NCBI GenBank assembly: GCA_043228905.1
Contig: JBHGNT010000014.1
Location: 8,122,001 to 8,186,000 of the forward strand
Reading direction: 5' to 3'
From: Azolla caroliniana
Taxonomy: Eukaryota; Polypodiophyta
Length of the DNA: 64,000 nt
Shown: positions 31,950 through 45,213 of the stretch, in pieces
Numbering within the stretch: the first letter of the stretch is position 1
Layout of the letters: every line of letters begins with the position of its first letter
Translations under genes and position numbers: made by a program
Notes under the pieces: model-generated
Database searches by the model: none
Told to the model about the DNA's origin: nothing
What the model saw: the letters and a program-made list of their open reading frames with translations, nothing else

Positions 31950-32690
31950 TTAGTGCCCTGCCCTTCATGCTCGCGCATATAGAAGGAAGTCAATCACATG
32001 GTTTTATGAAGTAATAGATATTTGCAAGCATAAATGCAATTTCTTAGTGAAGCACATTATACACCACATTTCTTGACTTTTCTATCATTATAAGTCAATG
32101 TCTTAAAAGTATCATATATGAAATCCAGGTTGACATAGAACCTGCAACATGATAAACATTTGGAAATGCATTTGTTCTATTAAGTATTTAACTGTGAATG
32201 ATATAATGTGCAATGCTCATGTCAAATTTTATGTTCTGTTTTCAGTGAAGTACTCATTTTAAAATCCGAGTCCGGCTTGACGCTTGTCATGGTTGAGATG
32301 TTTTATTGTATAAAAGGAGTGTGTGGTCTATATGAAGCCATAAGTCTTCATGCCATGAGTGCATTAGATAACTTGGATTAATATGATTCTTGTGAATTTT
32401 TCCTTTGCCTGCCTCAAGCAAACATGTTCAAATTTCGTAAAACACAGTAACATATATATAAACAGATAGTTTTAGGCCAAACATTCACCATCTATGCATA
32501 GTTTTCTTCTGGAATTATGGCTCCTAGCCCCCAGCTTTCACATTACCTTGTATGAAATGTCCACAATTGGATACATTGCTGTAGCCTGTACTCATGTGTT
32601 TTTGGTATCTTTCTTCGACAATGTAATCAGTTTAAAATTTTCAATTTTCTAGAAAGAGTATTCATTGACACGCATACACACACACACACA

Positions 32691-32721
<31 letters not shown>

Positions 32722-34542
32722 ATGGAATGCTAACCCTGATGGGAATTTAAAAGCACTTGATGTTTCTGTCATTTGTTTTGTGTATCATTGTTTATTGCTT
32801 ATGGATTGTCGAGCATGGCGGTTGGCCCCATGCAAAATGCACTCAAGGATGGAGAGATCTTAGCATGTATTTTTTTCCAAAACAAGAGATCTTGATTCTT
32901 AGCGTTTGCTCCTTTCTAGACAATCACACAAACATAGTTTAAGGTGTTTAAGCCACTCAATAAATGCCATTGAATAGAATGACAAAGTTTCATTATTTAT
33001 GGATAATCTGAAATGAAGCATGTAATCATAGAACGTAATATTCGTGTTCGTGGAGGCATTCAAACGTTTGAAAACGTACACGTTTGAAAGGGGAAAAATA
33101 CGTGCTCCTTTTTTTTCTTTTTTTTTCCATTTGTTTTCATTGCAAATTTAGCCCATAATATAGACCATAGTTAATCCAATCAAACGTGTCAAACCAATCC
33201 AACTTTTAGTTGATTTACCATTCACGTTTTATTGAATCAAACGCGAATGCGAATGCACGTATGATACATATGGTTCATTCTATGCATGTAATATTATTCT
33301 TTAATTTAAAGCTAACATGAGACATATCCACAAAATAAAATAAAATCCAAGCTAGTACTTTGGAAGCTATTCATACTTGAAAAGGCACAAAGAGAGTTAT
33401 TTTTCAGGTTGGATGATGAGAAACATGTTGTGAATCATGACCATGTTCAAAGATTTGTCAAACTGATGATCTACTCTTAGGATTAATTTTTCCTCAACAT
33501 GATAGGTTCCCCTCAAGATGATAAAAGGAGGTAGGTAGTAAACACTTTTGATAACTAATAAAGAAAACAACTTGTGGAAAGTGGATTGTTGTATTAAATC
33601 AAGCTCGCATGTGAATTCAATTCAAGATAGCTATTTATTTTCAATACATGTCCTTTCAAACCAAAGTATCTCATCATGTTCAAGATCTTCCATCAGGGAT
33701 ACAAAATGTTGTTATAGTTTGAAGCGAAGTTATTTCAATACAACTACTACTTCACATTGGGGAGGGATATAATTCCCAAGATTATGGATTTTGTATTGAT
33801 CAATCATCAGTGGCCAATGTTATGTGTATGTAAATCCTCATTGGAATATCACAATAATAATTAATTATGTGAAATTGCATGCAAAAAAGTATAGTTGCAT
33901 ATGGGATTTTACGAGGGAAAAGATGGGGGATGATTGGATTATTTTGATAATCAATGGATTCTAGAAAGAGTACGCAAGCTTCTACAAGAAAAACACAATT
34001 TTTATTTCAACACAATTCTGAATACACATTTGGGGATCATTGGATTATTTTGATAATCAATGGGTTTAAGAAAAGAGTATGCAAGCTTCTACAATTTTAA
34101 TTTCAACACAATTCTCAATACACATGGATGCACCTGTCACCTAGTGATACTTTGCCTCAAAGTAAACATGTGTTGAAAGATTTGTTTTTCTACTTCTAGT
34201 GAAACTCTAATATAGACCAAAGGAAATATAACATCAAATGCGAAGGAATGTCATCATTATAATTCGAATTTGTTGGAGAAAGGGAAAAGTTAATGTTTTC
34301 CTAGGTGTACTTTAAAAGAAGAAAGCAATCTTCAAAACAATGAAGAGTTTAAATAGATTCACACGTATAAGAAAATATAACTTTGAAGTGAAGAATGTGT
34401 GGATTCTAACAAACTACTACCAACCACCAAGTCCACAATTTGTTGGAGTTGTTGGAAAGGATATTTCATTCTTTTCTTTTTTTCTCTCTTTTTTCCAAAA
34501 AAAACTTCTTCCATTAGTTATAAAATTTTACAAATGAGATGA
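31950..34542. other. Intergenic; repeats only
   Basis: No gene is supported. It holds a (CA)n(CT)n(TA)n compound microsatellite at about 32675-32720 and an imperfect tandem duplication of about 100 bp at 33928-34126 (both units contain ggattattttgataatcaat and gcaagcttctacaa). Confidence 0.5.
33928..34126. repeat. Imperfect tandem duplication (~100-bp unit)
   Basis: Two neighbouring units begin gat(g/c)attggattattttg and end cacaattct(g/c)aatacacat, with a small deletion in the second. Confidence 0.75.
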
Positions 34543-36500
34543 TTATGTACAAATCCCTGTAGGGACGCGATAGTTCCATCTTATGTGGATGCCCACTAAC
34601 TCAAGAAAGGGAGAGGACGACCATTGTTGGATGAAGGCTATTCGTTGTCTTTCAACTCCATCGGAGCTGCCCTTGAGACCATCATATTGGCTCTTTAGAG
34701 TGACTACAATTTCACTCCATATCTCTTGCAGTAACATTGTTGGATGCGCGGTTTGGTTGGAGAAGACCCGTCTACACCGTTGTTTCCATAGAATCCAAAG
34801 AGTTATTGGGCTGACCAATTGCAACACAACTTGAGATTTGTCATTAAGAGGAGTTGAGTGGACATTGCTGATGGTGGAGAAAAAAACCTCTTTTGCTTTT
34901 ATCACCAAAGTCGTCCCCTCCTCCTGATGCTCGTATCTGCCAAATGGGGTCTGCCATGATAGCCAACATATATTTCCCCACTTGATTGAGCCTTGCACCT
35001 GGCATAATTGCAACAAGCGACCAACCCCCCGCCATATTCGATGGGACGTTGGGTAGTCCCACAAAGCGTGTCGTATTGATTCTACTACATTTGGACCTCT
35101 ACACAATTAGGAGAGCTAAGGTTCCCACGTTGCCATGCTCCCACCGGTAGTGACTTATGTATCAATAGCCATTGGAACGTGGTAATTCACCTCGCGTGTC
35201 GTATTGATTCTACTACATTTGGACCTCTACACAATTAGGAGAGCTAAGGTTCCCACGTTGCCATGCTCCCACCGGTAGTGACTTATGTATCAATAGCCAT
35301 TGGAACGTGGTAATTCACCTCGCGTGTCGTATTGATTCTACTACATTTGGACCTCTACACAATTAGGAGAGCTAAGGTTCCCACGTTGCCATGCTCCCAC
35401 CGGTAGTGACTTATGTATCAATAGCCATTGGAACGTGGTAATTCACCTCGCGTGTCGTATTGATTCTACTACATTTGGACCTCTACACAATTAGGAGAGC
35501 TAAGGTTCCCACGTTGCCATGCTCCCACCGGTAGTGACTTATGTATCAATAGCCATTGGAACGTGGTAATTCACCTCGCGTGTCGTATTGATTCTACTAC
35601 ATTTGGACCTCTACACAATTAGGAGAGCTAAGGTTCCCACGTTGCCATGCTCCCACCGGTAGTGACTTATGTATCAATAGCCATTGGAACGTGGTAATTC
35701 ACCTCGCGTGTCGTATTGATTCTACTACATTTGGACCTCTACACAATTAGGAGAGCTAAGGTTCCCACGTTGCCATGCTCCCACCGGTAGTGACTTATGT
35801 ATCAATAGCCATTGGAACGTGGTAATTCACCTCGCGTGTCGTATTGATTCTACTACATTTGGACCTCTACACAATTAGGAGAGCTAAGGTTCCCACGTTG
35901 CCATGCTCCCACCGGTAGTGACTTATGTATCAATAGCCATTGGAACGTGGTAATTCACCTCGCGTGTTGTTGTTTCCAGATTTTCTGCCAAAATTTGGTG
36001 ATAATTGTGTGAGGAACTTGATATGTGTGCCAGACCTTTGCAGTGGCCGGCTCTCGGCCAGTTTGAGCAACTAGGATGTGGCGACCCAATCTAGTTGTGA
36101 ATTGGAAGAAAGGGATGGGTTTGCTTCCTTGCTCTGCGTAAGGATCGTGCCATGTCCATTGCAAAGGGTCCCAACTGACCTTACGTAGCCATGTGTTTTC
36201 ATGAGTACATATGTGCTAATTGGGTTGTACTTTGATTAGATTGGGATCTACAATCCATTTATGACCAGTATACGTGAGTGCTCGAATTGCGTTATTCTGT
36301 GTTGGTGACTCAGTGTCTCACAATTTAGAGCCTTTGATCCTATCTGGTGACCCCCTACCTCTCGGGATCAAAGATCCCTCCTCCTCGTAGCCTATCCATT
36401 TCTCCATTGTCGTCCTATGAGTAGCGGCTTCCCTAATCAGTAGAGTGTTATTGATTTCCAATCTCATAGTCCATCCGCCCTTGATGCCATGGAGTAAGAT
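34543..36500 (-). pseudogene. LINE 3' fragment with zinc-binding domain
   Basis: On the minus strand, from 36500: GWTMRLEINNTLLIREAA, then QWTWHDPYAEQGSKPIPFF and TKFWQKIWK, the zinc-binding segment WLLIHKSLPVGAWQRGNL with SSPNCVEVQ (inside the repeated unit), then RGPNVVESIRHALWDYPTS, the histidine part of the zinc site, and a C-terminal tail to 34543 (LWILWKQRCRRVF). This is the end of a plant LINE ORF2. The zinc-binding part is split by the tandem array at 35066-35961. Earlier ORF2 parts are missing. Confidence 0.78.
35066..35961. repeat. Seven tandem copies of a 128-bp unit
   Basis: Units start with gcgtgtcgtattgattctac at 35066, 35194, 35322, 35450, 35578, 35706 and 35834, and a partial start is at 35962. 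I see no differences between the full units by eye. The unit is a slice of the LINE zinc-binding domain; 128 is not a multiple of three, so each copy shifts the frame. Confidence 0.95.
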
Positions 36501-37533
36501 ATTTCATTCTTGCTAGGTTGATGAATGTATTCTGTGCAAGAGATTACCAAAATGTGTATTATGTACATACATGCATATTTGCAAACATTTTCCTAACACG
36601 TTTAAGTAAAGAAACCAATACTCTTTCATCTTCTAGTTCTTAATTCGAACATAGTCTAAAGTTTGAGGAATCTGCCTACAATTGTGAATACATAATTTAA
36701 TAAAAGTTAGATTCGTTGTCCACTCACCTAATGGAACAAGTTATGACTACACATGTGGTTTTTTACTCCTTGTATTTTAAGAATGTGCAATTATAAGTTA
36801 ATGTTGTTGCTTGAAATTGAGGCTCAATGAAGTTTTACTAGTCAAACCAACAATTGAACATATGACTTCTTTTTATCATTATCTCTTACTATTAAGTTCA
36901 CAATGTATAATTAGGATATAGAAAAATATGTTCCAACTATACGTATTGTCTTTTAGGAAGATCTAAAATTTAAGTTATGTGAGTTTCTCAATGATAACAG
37001 CTAGCTAATAAATTGGCGATGTAAATCATTTTTCGTCGATATCTTCTTCTTTTTTCCAAAAAATTCGTCGATATCTTTTGTGTGATTCAATTGAATCTCA
37101 CTCGACATTTTTGAGAAGATTACTCATCCGATATTCCATTAAATTTCAGGTCTGATTCATGGATACCTTTAGTGTGAGATTTTCACTTCAAAATCAACTT
37201 AATAGATACGTTTTGATATTTTTGAGAATGCAAAGACAATATGCATTGCTGAAATATTTAAAATCAAATGGGCCTCAAATATTTAAATAACGGCATCATA
37301 GTATCTATCTTTTTGGGAATGCTAATTGATCATTTATGATAAATAAAGTTTGGGGGAATTTATGCAATAATTCCCACTGGTGAAATTTAGAAAAGTATGA
37401 ACCTAATCCAATTTCATTCACAAGCTCAACAAAAGCTTTAAAGGAGTCTCACTTCCAAGGACTTGGAACTTTCATCTAAAAATCATGGACATACATGACA
37501 ATGCTACAATTGTTTATATATATCATACTTCTC
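36501..37533. other. Intergenic; no gene seen
   Basis: AT-rich, without convincing frames or repeats. Confidence 0.4.
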
Positions 37534-37542
37534 TATATAAAG
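37534..37542 (+). promoter_or_regulatory. TATA box before a short frame
   Basis: tatataaag within tctctatataaaggcattcc, about 40 bases before the ATG at 37583. Confidence 0.35.
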
Positions 37543-37582
37543 GCATTCCATTGATGTACACCTAAAGAGTGTTGCTTGAAAC

Positions 37583-37678
37583 ATGTTGTTGCTATTAATC
37601 ATTTTTCTTCTTGCACATGTGAAATCCTTCACTTTGGATTACATAGAAACACTAAGTACTGTACATTTTATAATGTGA
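37583..37678 (+). CDS. Short frame with a signal-peptide-like start (31 codons)
   Basis: The product starts MLLLLIIFLLAHVKSFT and ends in TVHFIM. A hydrophobic core of ten residues and a polar following part look like a secretory signal peptide, and a good TATA box stands at the right distance. It may be the first exon of a small secreted-peptide gene, a remnant of one, or chance in AT-rich DNA. No second exon was found. Not recognised as a known family. Confidence 0.22.
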   Translation: MLLLLIIFLLAHVKSFTLDYIETLSTVHFIM

Positions 37679-39046
37679 ACAATTGATTACTTTGATTAAT
37701 AATATCGTGATAGCTTCATGAATGAGCTTTAGAAGGAAACGAATATCATGGGCAAAATAAGCTTGTTATAACGTAAGCAAAGTAGTTGTAATATATAGAT
37801 CTCAGTTGCTGAAATGCACAAACATTTAGAAGCTCATCTACAGACATAAGTTACGATACTTTGTTGAACAAATGCCCAAAAATCAAAACAAGGTAGCTAT
37901 CCATCCAAAGCTCTCATTTAACTTGTGGTAATAACTAGTTTAGTTGTGGCATGATAAGATGTGGTGGAAGAATGGAAGTGATATTCAATCAAGTCATGAA
38001 TGAGATAAAGTTCTGGTTCTATTGACCTTTGCTGCCTTGTTGAATTCAAATGTGTCTATCAATCAATTTCCAAAACAAGCTTTTCCTAATTGTACATATC
38101 CTATTAACATAGCAAAAACACCCGTTGATCATATTTTGATGAATGATATTGCATGAAATCCAGCAATGTTGAGAGGAAAAGTTGGAATATGGATCAACGA
38201 ATCTCACCTGACATTTTTGAGGGAAAGCCACAAGAAGTAGAATATGATGTGTACATGATGAAGATGAGAGCACTAGAGAAGCATATTAAGGTTCAAAGAG
38301 AAAAAAAATAGGTATAAAACTTTAAAACCTCAAAGAGATAATATATAAGGCAAGAAAACAAGCCATTACATGGTTAGCACCGTAGACATCACTTTCTCTT
38401 ATTTAAAAAGCTCAATTGTTTTCATTTTTAAATATGAAAGTTGGTAATTTCCAAAAAAATGCAACATGACAATATGTTCAAACTTGGAATATACTCTTTT
38501 ACAGTAACTTTTCACTGTAGGTTTCTCGAGCAATATACAGTTTTTACAACTACAAAGTTATATAGGCTTCCCCAAGATAATAGACAGGTTACCTCTTGAT
38601 GCAAAAGCAGGCAAGGCAGTCAGTGGTAGCTAGAAAAAGAAGCCGCTATCAGGTTCACATTTGACATGGTGGTTTTTAGGCACTAAACAACATTATTATT
38701 ATTTCTATATATCCTTCATTGTTTGAACTTTGGAAAATGTACATGCCACTCCCAGAAAGCAAAAGAAAAAGAGACTAAGGGCAATTGTAAAAGCAAACCC
38801 TTACATTAGGAGGATCTACTTTACAAAAAAGAAGAAGAGGGTCTATTTTACGAAAAAAAGAGAGGGTAAAAAGTATGATGAAGGAAACAAGAAAGATGCC
38901 AATGACTTCTTTGATATATGTATGTATTTCAAGGATATCCTGAGAAACTTAACATTAAAGGGGAAGGGGGGGCAGGGTATAACTAACTAACTAACTAACT
39001 CAACTTCTCATTCGCAAATAAGTAAGTTACTGTTACTACTGGGAAG
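37679..39046. other. Upstream region of the callose synthase gene
   Basis: No gene is supported. A lysine-rich frame at 38730-38990 has biased composition and no known motif. A short (CTAA)n run (38981-39001) lies in the presumed 5' leader. Confidence 0.4.
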
Positions 39047-40763
39047 ATGAACACTTCTTATGAAGAAATCACACATGACTTAGATGACCAAGGTGTTGTT
39101 TACAATGTCCTCCCTCTCCATGACATGTTGGCTGATAACGATGCATTGCGCTTCCCGGAGGTTCGTGCTGCAATGCATGCATTGCGTAGCTCAGGCCTCC
39201 CACCACCACCACCGCCGCCGCCGCCGCCGCCGCCGCCACTGCCCCCCCATCCATTTCTCGATGACGACAATGAGCAATTGTCACCATGTAACCATCTTGA
39301 CGATGGGTTCAACCATGATGGTGAATTATATGAATCGATGGCATGGGAACTAGCTGGCAATGATGACATGGACCATGACCACCCTCCGCCAGAACGGACC
39401 CCTCCATCGAGTCCCCCACCTCACCTTGACAGTGGTGACCACGATCCCAATTCCGACCCCGACCCAGGCATAGGCTTAGACCTAGACATAGATGAAAATG
39501 AATCATCAATGATGGCATGGCGAGATAATGATGTGGACATGATGGATTGGCTACGACTCATCTTCGGCTTTCAAGAAGACAATGTAAAGAATCAGAGAGA
39601 GCATATCGTGCTTTTGCTTGCGAACTACCAGATGCGCGTCCAACCGCCTCCGAACCCCATTGACCACCTCGCACCAAAAGTAATCCGCCATCTCCGGAAA
39701 AAACTGCTTACCAACTATGTCAAATGGTGCTCTTTCCTTAAGAATATAAAGCCCAAGTATAACAAGGACTATAACCACAATCTTTGGCTTCACAAGAGCT
39801 GGAAGAAGAATAGCGTCACCCCCAGCCCCAGCGTAGGTTATTTAAGTGATGATGACGAGCAACGTGAGCTCCTCTACTGTTGCCTTTATCTCCTCATTTG
39901 GGGTGAGGCCGCCAACCTCCGCTTCATGCCGGAATGTCTATGCTACATCTTTCACAACATGGCATTTGAGCTGAATTGCATATTAGAAGGGAGGGACAGT
40001 AACTACATCCCTGCTTACTGCAAGAACAATGGGTTCCTTGAGGAGATAGTGAAGCCCATCTATAAGGCTGTGCAAGAAGAAGCTACAGCTTCCAAACATG
40101 GAAGAGCCTTTCACTCTGCATGGAGAAACTATGACGACATGAACGAGTTCTTCTGGTCACATAGCTGCATCTCTCTGGGATGGCCACCCGACAGCTCTTC
40201 CCTGTATTTGGCTACAGCTGCTCCTGCTCCTCCTCCTCAATTACAGTCACAATCAGCCAACCACCAAAGCCAACAACAACAACAAGAACAGCCCAAGCAG
40301 AAGATTCACAAAGTGCGGAAAACCGGGTTTGTGGAGCAACGTTCATTCATCAACATTTACCGCAGTTTCGACCATCTCTGGACTGGGCTCATCCTCATGC
40401 TTCAAGCCATGATGATTCTTGCATTTAATGGGGACGGCATACCTTGGCATGTGCTTTATGATCGGGATGTGCAAGGTACCATGCTTACCATCTTTGTCAC
40501 GTGGTCAGGCCTTCGGATCCTGCAAGCCGTGCTTGACATGATCACCCAACGAAGCTTAATCTCCGCAGAGACAAGGCACGTTGGTGTCCGCATGGTCCTG
40601 AAGCTACTTGTGGCGTGTGGATGGACCTCCATCTTCTCCTTCTTGCTGGCACAGGTACAAAATATACATATGTACATATTGAACATTCATGATTCTTATA
40701 TGAATTTTACGTTTGCTTTGGTAGTTACTGTAGTGGAATTGATTGATTTATTGATTGATTGAG

Positions 40764-40823
<60 letters not shown>

Positions 40824-43800
40824 TGTGTGTGTGTGTGTGGGAGTGTGTGGATGTATGTGCAATGTGCAAGAAAGAAAGAACGAAAGAACGAAAGAAAGAG
40901 AGAGGGTTTCTTATTATTTATTTATTTATTTATACATACATACATACTGATACTGATTACTGATACTGATACTGATACTGATACAGGTATGGATAAAGAG
41001 AACAGAAGATAGGGGATGGTCAGCAGAAGCAAACTTGCAGCTCCTCCAGTTCCTGGAGACTGCGGCTGTGTTCATCCTTCCGGAAATGGTAGCTCTACTT
41101 CTCTTCATCCTCCCGTGGATACGGAACTTTGCTGAGAGGACGGATTGGTGCATCTTCCATGTAATGACATGGTGGTTCCAGACACGCATGTTTGTGGCTC
41201 GAGGATTGCGCGAGAATGTTATCGACAATGTCAAGTATACAATGTTCTGGCTGGCTGTCCTCTCCGCCAAGTTCTCGTTTAGTTACTTCTTGCAAGTGAA
41301 ACCCTTGGTAGAACCAACGAGGGAGCTTCTTAATCTTGGCCCAGTTTCCTTTGAATGGCATGAGGTTTTTGGGAACCACAACAGGTTCCTGGTAGCTGTC
41401 ATCTGGGCTCCTGTCATTCTCGTCTACTTGATGGACATACAAATTTGGTATGCCGTGTTCTCATCGGGGATCGGGGCTATACTAGGCCTTTCCGCTCACA
41501 TCGGGGAGATTCGCAACATGCAACAACTTAAGCTTAGGTTTCCTTTCTTTGCCAGTGCAATCACATTCAACCTGGCGCTACAGGAAGGGTTATTAGGAGT
41601 TGATATAACCCCACATTCCCGATGGATATCATTGCTTAAGGACATGTTGAGGAGGGTTAAGCTCAGGTATGGCTTAGGGAAAGACTACCGGAAATTTGAA
41701 TCAAATACTCTGGAGGCACGCAAATTCGCGTACTTGTGGAATAAGATCATCCTCTTCTTTAGAGAAGAAGACCTTGTGAGTAACCACGAGGTGGAGCTAC
41801 TAGAGATTCCAACCTCATCATGGGATGTGAGTGTGGTTCAATGGCCTTCCGTTTTCCTCTCCAACGAGGTCCTCATCGCCTTGAGTATCACTGAGGATTG
41901 GCATGGCCATGATGACAAGAGGCTATGGTCTAAAATATGCAAGAATGAGTATAGAAGGTGTGCTGTGGTGGAGTGTTATGATAGTCTGAAACACCTACTG
42001 TTCATGATACTGAAGGAGAAGAGCAAGGAACATGCGATCGTGAAATCTATATTCCAAGAGATAGAAGGGGATATGGAAGAAGGGAGGTTTTGTCAAATGT
42101 ATAAGTTAGGTGAGTTAGTAGAGATACACTCTTGGGTCTTAACCTTAGTGAATGAGCTTTTAGAACCTAACCCATCTAATGAAAGCATAGTGGGAGCTCT
42201 ACAAAATTTGTACGATGTGGTCATGAGAGACTTTCCACGAACTCAGAATGAAGCACGAGGAGAAAGAGAGTTGTTTCACATTGAAGAAGAAGAAGCAGAA
42301 GAAACTGGCCGCCTCCTCCATCATGAGATGGATTATATGAAGAGAAGGGAGCCTTTGCAAGGGCTACATGGTATTGCTGCTAGGGCAGCTAAACACAAGA
42401 GGCTACTCTTTGTGAAAGCAGTGCGTTCAATACCAAAAGAAAGGGAGGATCTCCAGCGTTGGGTACGACGCCTTCGGACGATCTTAAGCACTCGGGAGGC
42501 AATGAATAATGTGCCAAAGAATCTCGATGCTCGCCGACGTATTGCATTCTTTAGTAACTCTATCTTCATGAATATGCCTCGTGCTCCCTCAGTTGAAAGA
42601 ATGTTTTCATTTAGTGTTCTCACTCCGTATTACAATGAGGATGTTATCTACAGTGATGATAAGCTATTGGAAGCAAACGAATATGGCGTGAACACACTCT
42701 TCTATCTTCAGAATGTCTACCCTGATGAATGGAAGAACTGGCTGGAACGGAAAGGATTGGATCGCATTGAGCATCCTTTACCACAGAACATGTTACTGGA
42801 GCTTAGGCTTTGGGCTTCCTACCGAAGCCAAACACTGGGCAGAACCGTGAGAGGAATGATGTACTATGTACACGCTCTTGAAACCCTTGCTTATCTTGAC
42901 ACCGCATCTGAGTTTGATCTCAAACAAGATCTTAATTCACTTGAGAGAGTCTCAGAGAGTTTCAAACCGTATTTCCCATCACCATCTGGCGATGGAAGTG
43001 GTACAAATATTAATAATGAGGGCAATATGCATATTATTAACATGAACAGAGCCACAACTCTACTGAAGTTCACTTATGTTGTAGCATGCCAGATCTATGG
43101 AGCCCATAAAGAGAAACAAGATCCAAAAGCAGCCGACATTCTCCACCTCATGAAGACGTACCCGGCCATGCGTGTTGCATATGTGGACGAGGATGAGAAA
43201 CACAATAAGTACTACTCTGTTCTAGTTAAGTATGACTTTGAGCTGAAGAAAGAAGTTGAGATTTATCGGATCCAGCTCCCAGGGCCACTCAAGCTTGGAG
43301 AAGGAAAACCCGAAAACCAAAACCATGCTTTAATCTTTACTAGAGGAGATGCATTGCAAGCCATCGATATGAACCAAGACAATTACTTCGAAGAAGCTCT
43401 CAAGGTGAGAAACCTTTTGCAAGAGTTTACAAAACATTATGGATTGAGCAAACCGCAATTGTTGGGGGTACGGGAGCATGTGTTCACGGGATCGGTATCT
43501 TCTTTAGCTTGGTTCATGTCAGCACAAGAGAGTAGTTTTGTGACACTTGGCCAAAGAGTGTTGGCCAATCTTCTTAAAATAAGGATGCATTATGGTCACC
43601 CTGATGTCTTTGATAGGCTTTGGTTCCTAACAAGGGGGGGTATAAGCAAAGCCTCCAAAGTCATCAACATTAGTGAGGACATATTTGCTGGGTTTAATTG
43701 CACTCTAAGGGGCGGCAATATTACACATCATGAGTATATTCAAGTCGGGAAAGGGCGCGATGTTGGGTTGAATCAAATCGCAACTTTCGAGGCAAAAGTC

Positions 43801-45213
43801 TCTAGTGGGAATGGAGAACAGATGTTAAGTCGAGATGTTTATAGACTCGGCCATCGCCTTGACTTCTTTCGAATGCTCTCTTTCTACTACACTACAGTTG
43901 GGTTTTACATAAGTAGCATGATAACTATCCTAACTATCTATGTTTTCCTATGGGGCCGAGTATACCTCGCATTAAGCGGAATCGAAGATAGTATCGAAAG
44001 TAGCTTTTCGAATTCGGCCCTAACTGCCTCTCTCAATCAACAATTTCTAGTTCAATTAGGGATAGTGACTGCATTGCCGATGATGGTTGAGAATTCGTTG
44101 GAACGAGGTTTTAGCACAGCTATATGGGATTTCATGACAATGCAGTTAGAGTTGTGCACTGTCTTTTTCACATTCTCATTGGGCACAAAAGGTCACTACT
44201 TTGGAAGGACACTTTTGCATGGAGGTGCAAAATACCGTGCCACTGGGCGGAATTTTGTCGTAAAGCGCGAGAAATTCACCGTGAATTATCGCCTCTTCTC
44301 AAGAAGCCATTTCATAAAAGCCGTGGAGATTGTAGTTCTATTGATAATTTATGAGTCATATGGTGGTTTAGCTAAAAAGTCAGCGGTATACTTTCTATTG
44401 ACAATGTCTAGTTGGTGTTTAGCATTTTCATGGGTCATGGCACCTTTCTTGTTCAATCCCTCGGGTTTTGATTGGTGGCAAATAGTGCAAGACTGCGATG
44501 AGTTTCACAATTGGCTATGGTACAAAGGAGGAGTTATGGGAACAAAACCCGAGGAGAGTTGGGAAGTGTGGTGGAATAATCACTATGATTACCTAAGAAC
44601 CACAGGGTTTTGGGGTAAAGTGGTTGAAGTCATCCTAAGCCTAAGGTTCTTCCTCATCCAATATGGTGTGGTTTATAGGCTTCACATTGCTTCCAATAAC
44701 AAGAGCATCATTGTATACCTTCTCTCTTGGCTATATATATTAGGGGCCTTGTTAGTTTGTATTCTATTAGCTTATGCCGAAGAGAAGTACTCAGCAAGAT
44801 CCCATCTATACTATAGAACAATCCAACTCTTGGTCACTCTTTTTATTGGTTTTATCATTATATTGCTCCTTGAAATGACCCCCTTCCAATTCTCGGATCT
44901 TTTCCTTAGTCTTTTGGCATTTATTCCCACAGGATGGGGGCTTATCAATATTTGCCTAGTCATGAGACCTCACCTTGTGAAAACTCGTGTTTGGCCAATT
45001 GTTGTCGCAATTGCACGTCTTTATGAGTTTGCCATTGGGATCATGGTTATGATTCCTTTGGGAATCTTATCTTGGTTTCCTGGATTCCAAAAAATGCAGA
45101 CAAGAATACTCTTCAATCAAGCTTTTCTTAGAGGTCTTCATATCCAGAAAATACTCTATGGAAGGTTAATGTCCAAGAGACGTCATCCTCACGGTTCAGA
45201 CTCCATTATGTGA
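39047..45213 (+). CDS. Callose synthase (1,3-beta-glucan synthase, GSL family), two exons
   Basis: Exon 1 is 39047-40654 (536 codons) and exon 2 is 40987-45213 (1408 codons plus stop). The phase-0 junction has cacag/gtacaa and gatacag/gtatgg and joins FSFLLAQ to VWIKRTED, giving 1944 aa. It makes callose from UDP-glucose at the plasma membrane or cell plate. Seen: N-terminal YNVLPLHDMLADNDALRFPE, a 13-proline run (about 52-64), an acidic stretch to about 155, the FKS1 domain (RKKLLTNYVKWCSFL, 217-231; LLIWGEAANLRFMPE, 282-296), a first membrane cluster (about 435-700), the large cytosolic catalytic part with VLTPYYNEDV (~1081), AYVDEDEKH (~1266) and GKGRDVGLNQI (~1457), and a second membrane cluster from about 1500 to the end. 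The few-intron structure fits the GSL1/GSL5 (CALS11/12) group; others have some 40 exons. Size and motifs are complete; it looks functional. Confidence 0.94.
40655..40986 (+). repeat. Intron of the callose synthase gene, made mostly of microsatellites
   Basis: In 332 bases it holds (GA)n (40768-40821), (GT)n, GAAA/GAAC repeats, (TTTA)n, (CATA)n and (CTGATA)n up to the acceptor. The acceptor thus lies just behind ctgatactgatactgatac. Confidence 0.9.

Noticed and set aside
35066-35961. CRISPR-like array
   Set aside because: The 128-bp units are directly joined without spacers, lie in a LINE and in plant DNA.
38730-38990. Lysine-rich 86-codon frame upstream of callose synthase
   Set aside because: Composition follows A-rich DNA (runs of Lys), no motif, no splice link to the gene.
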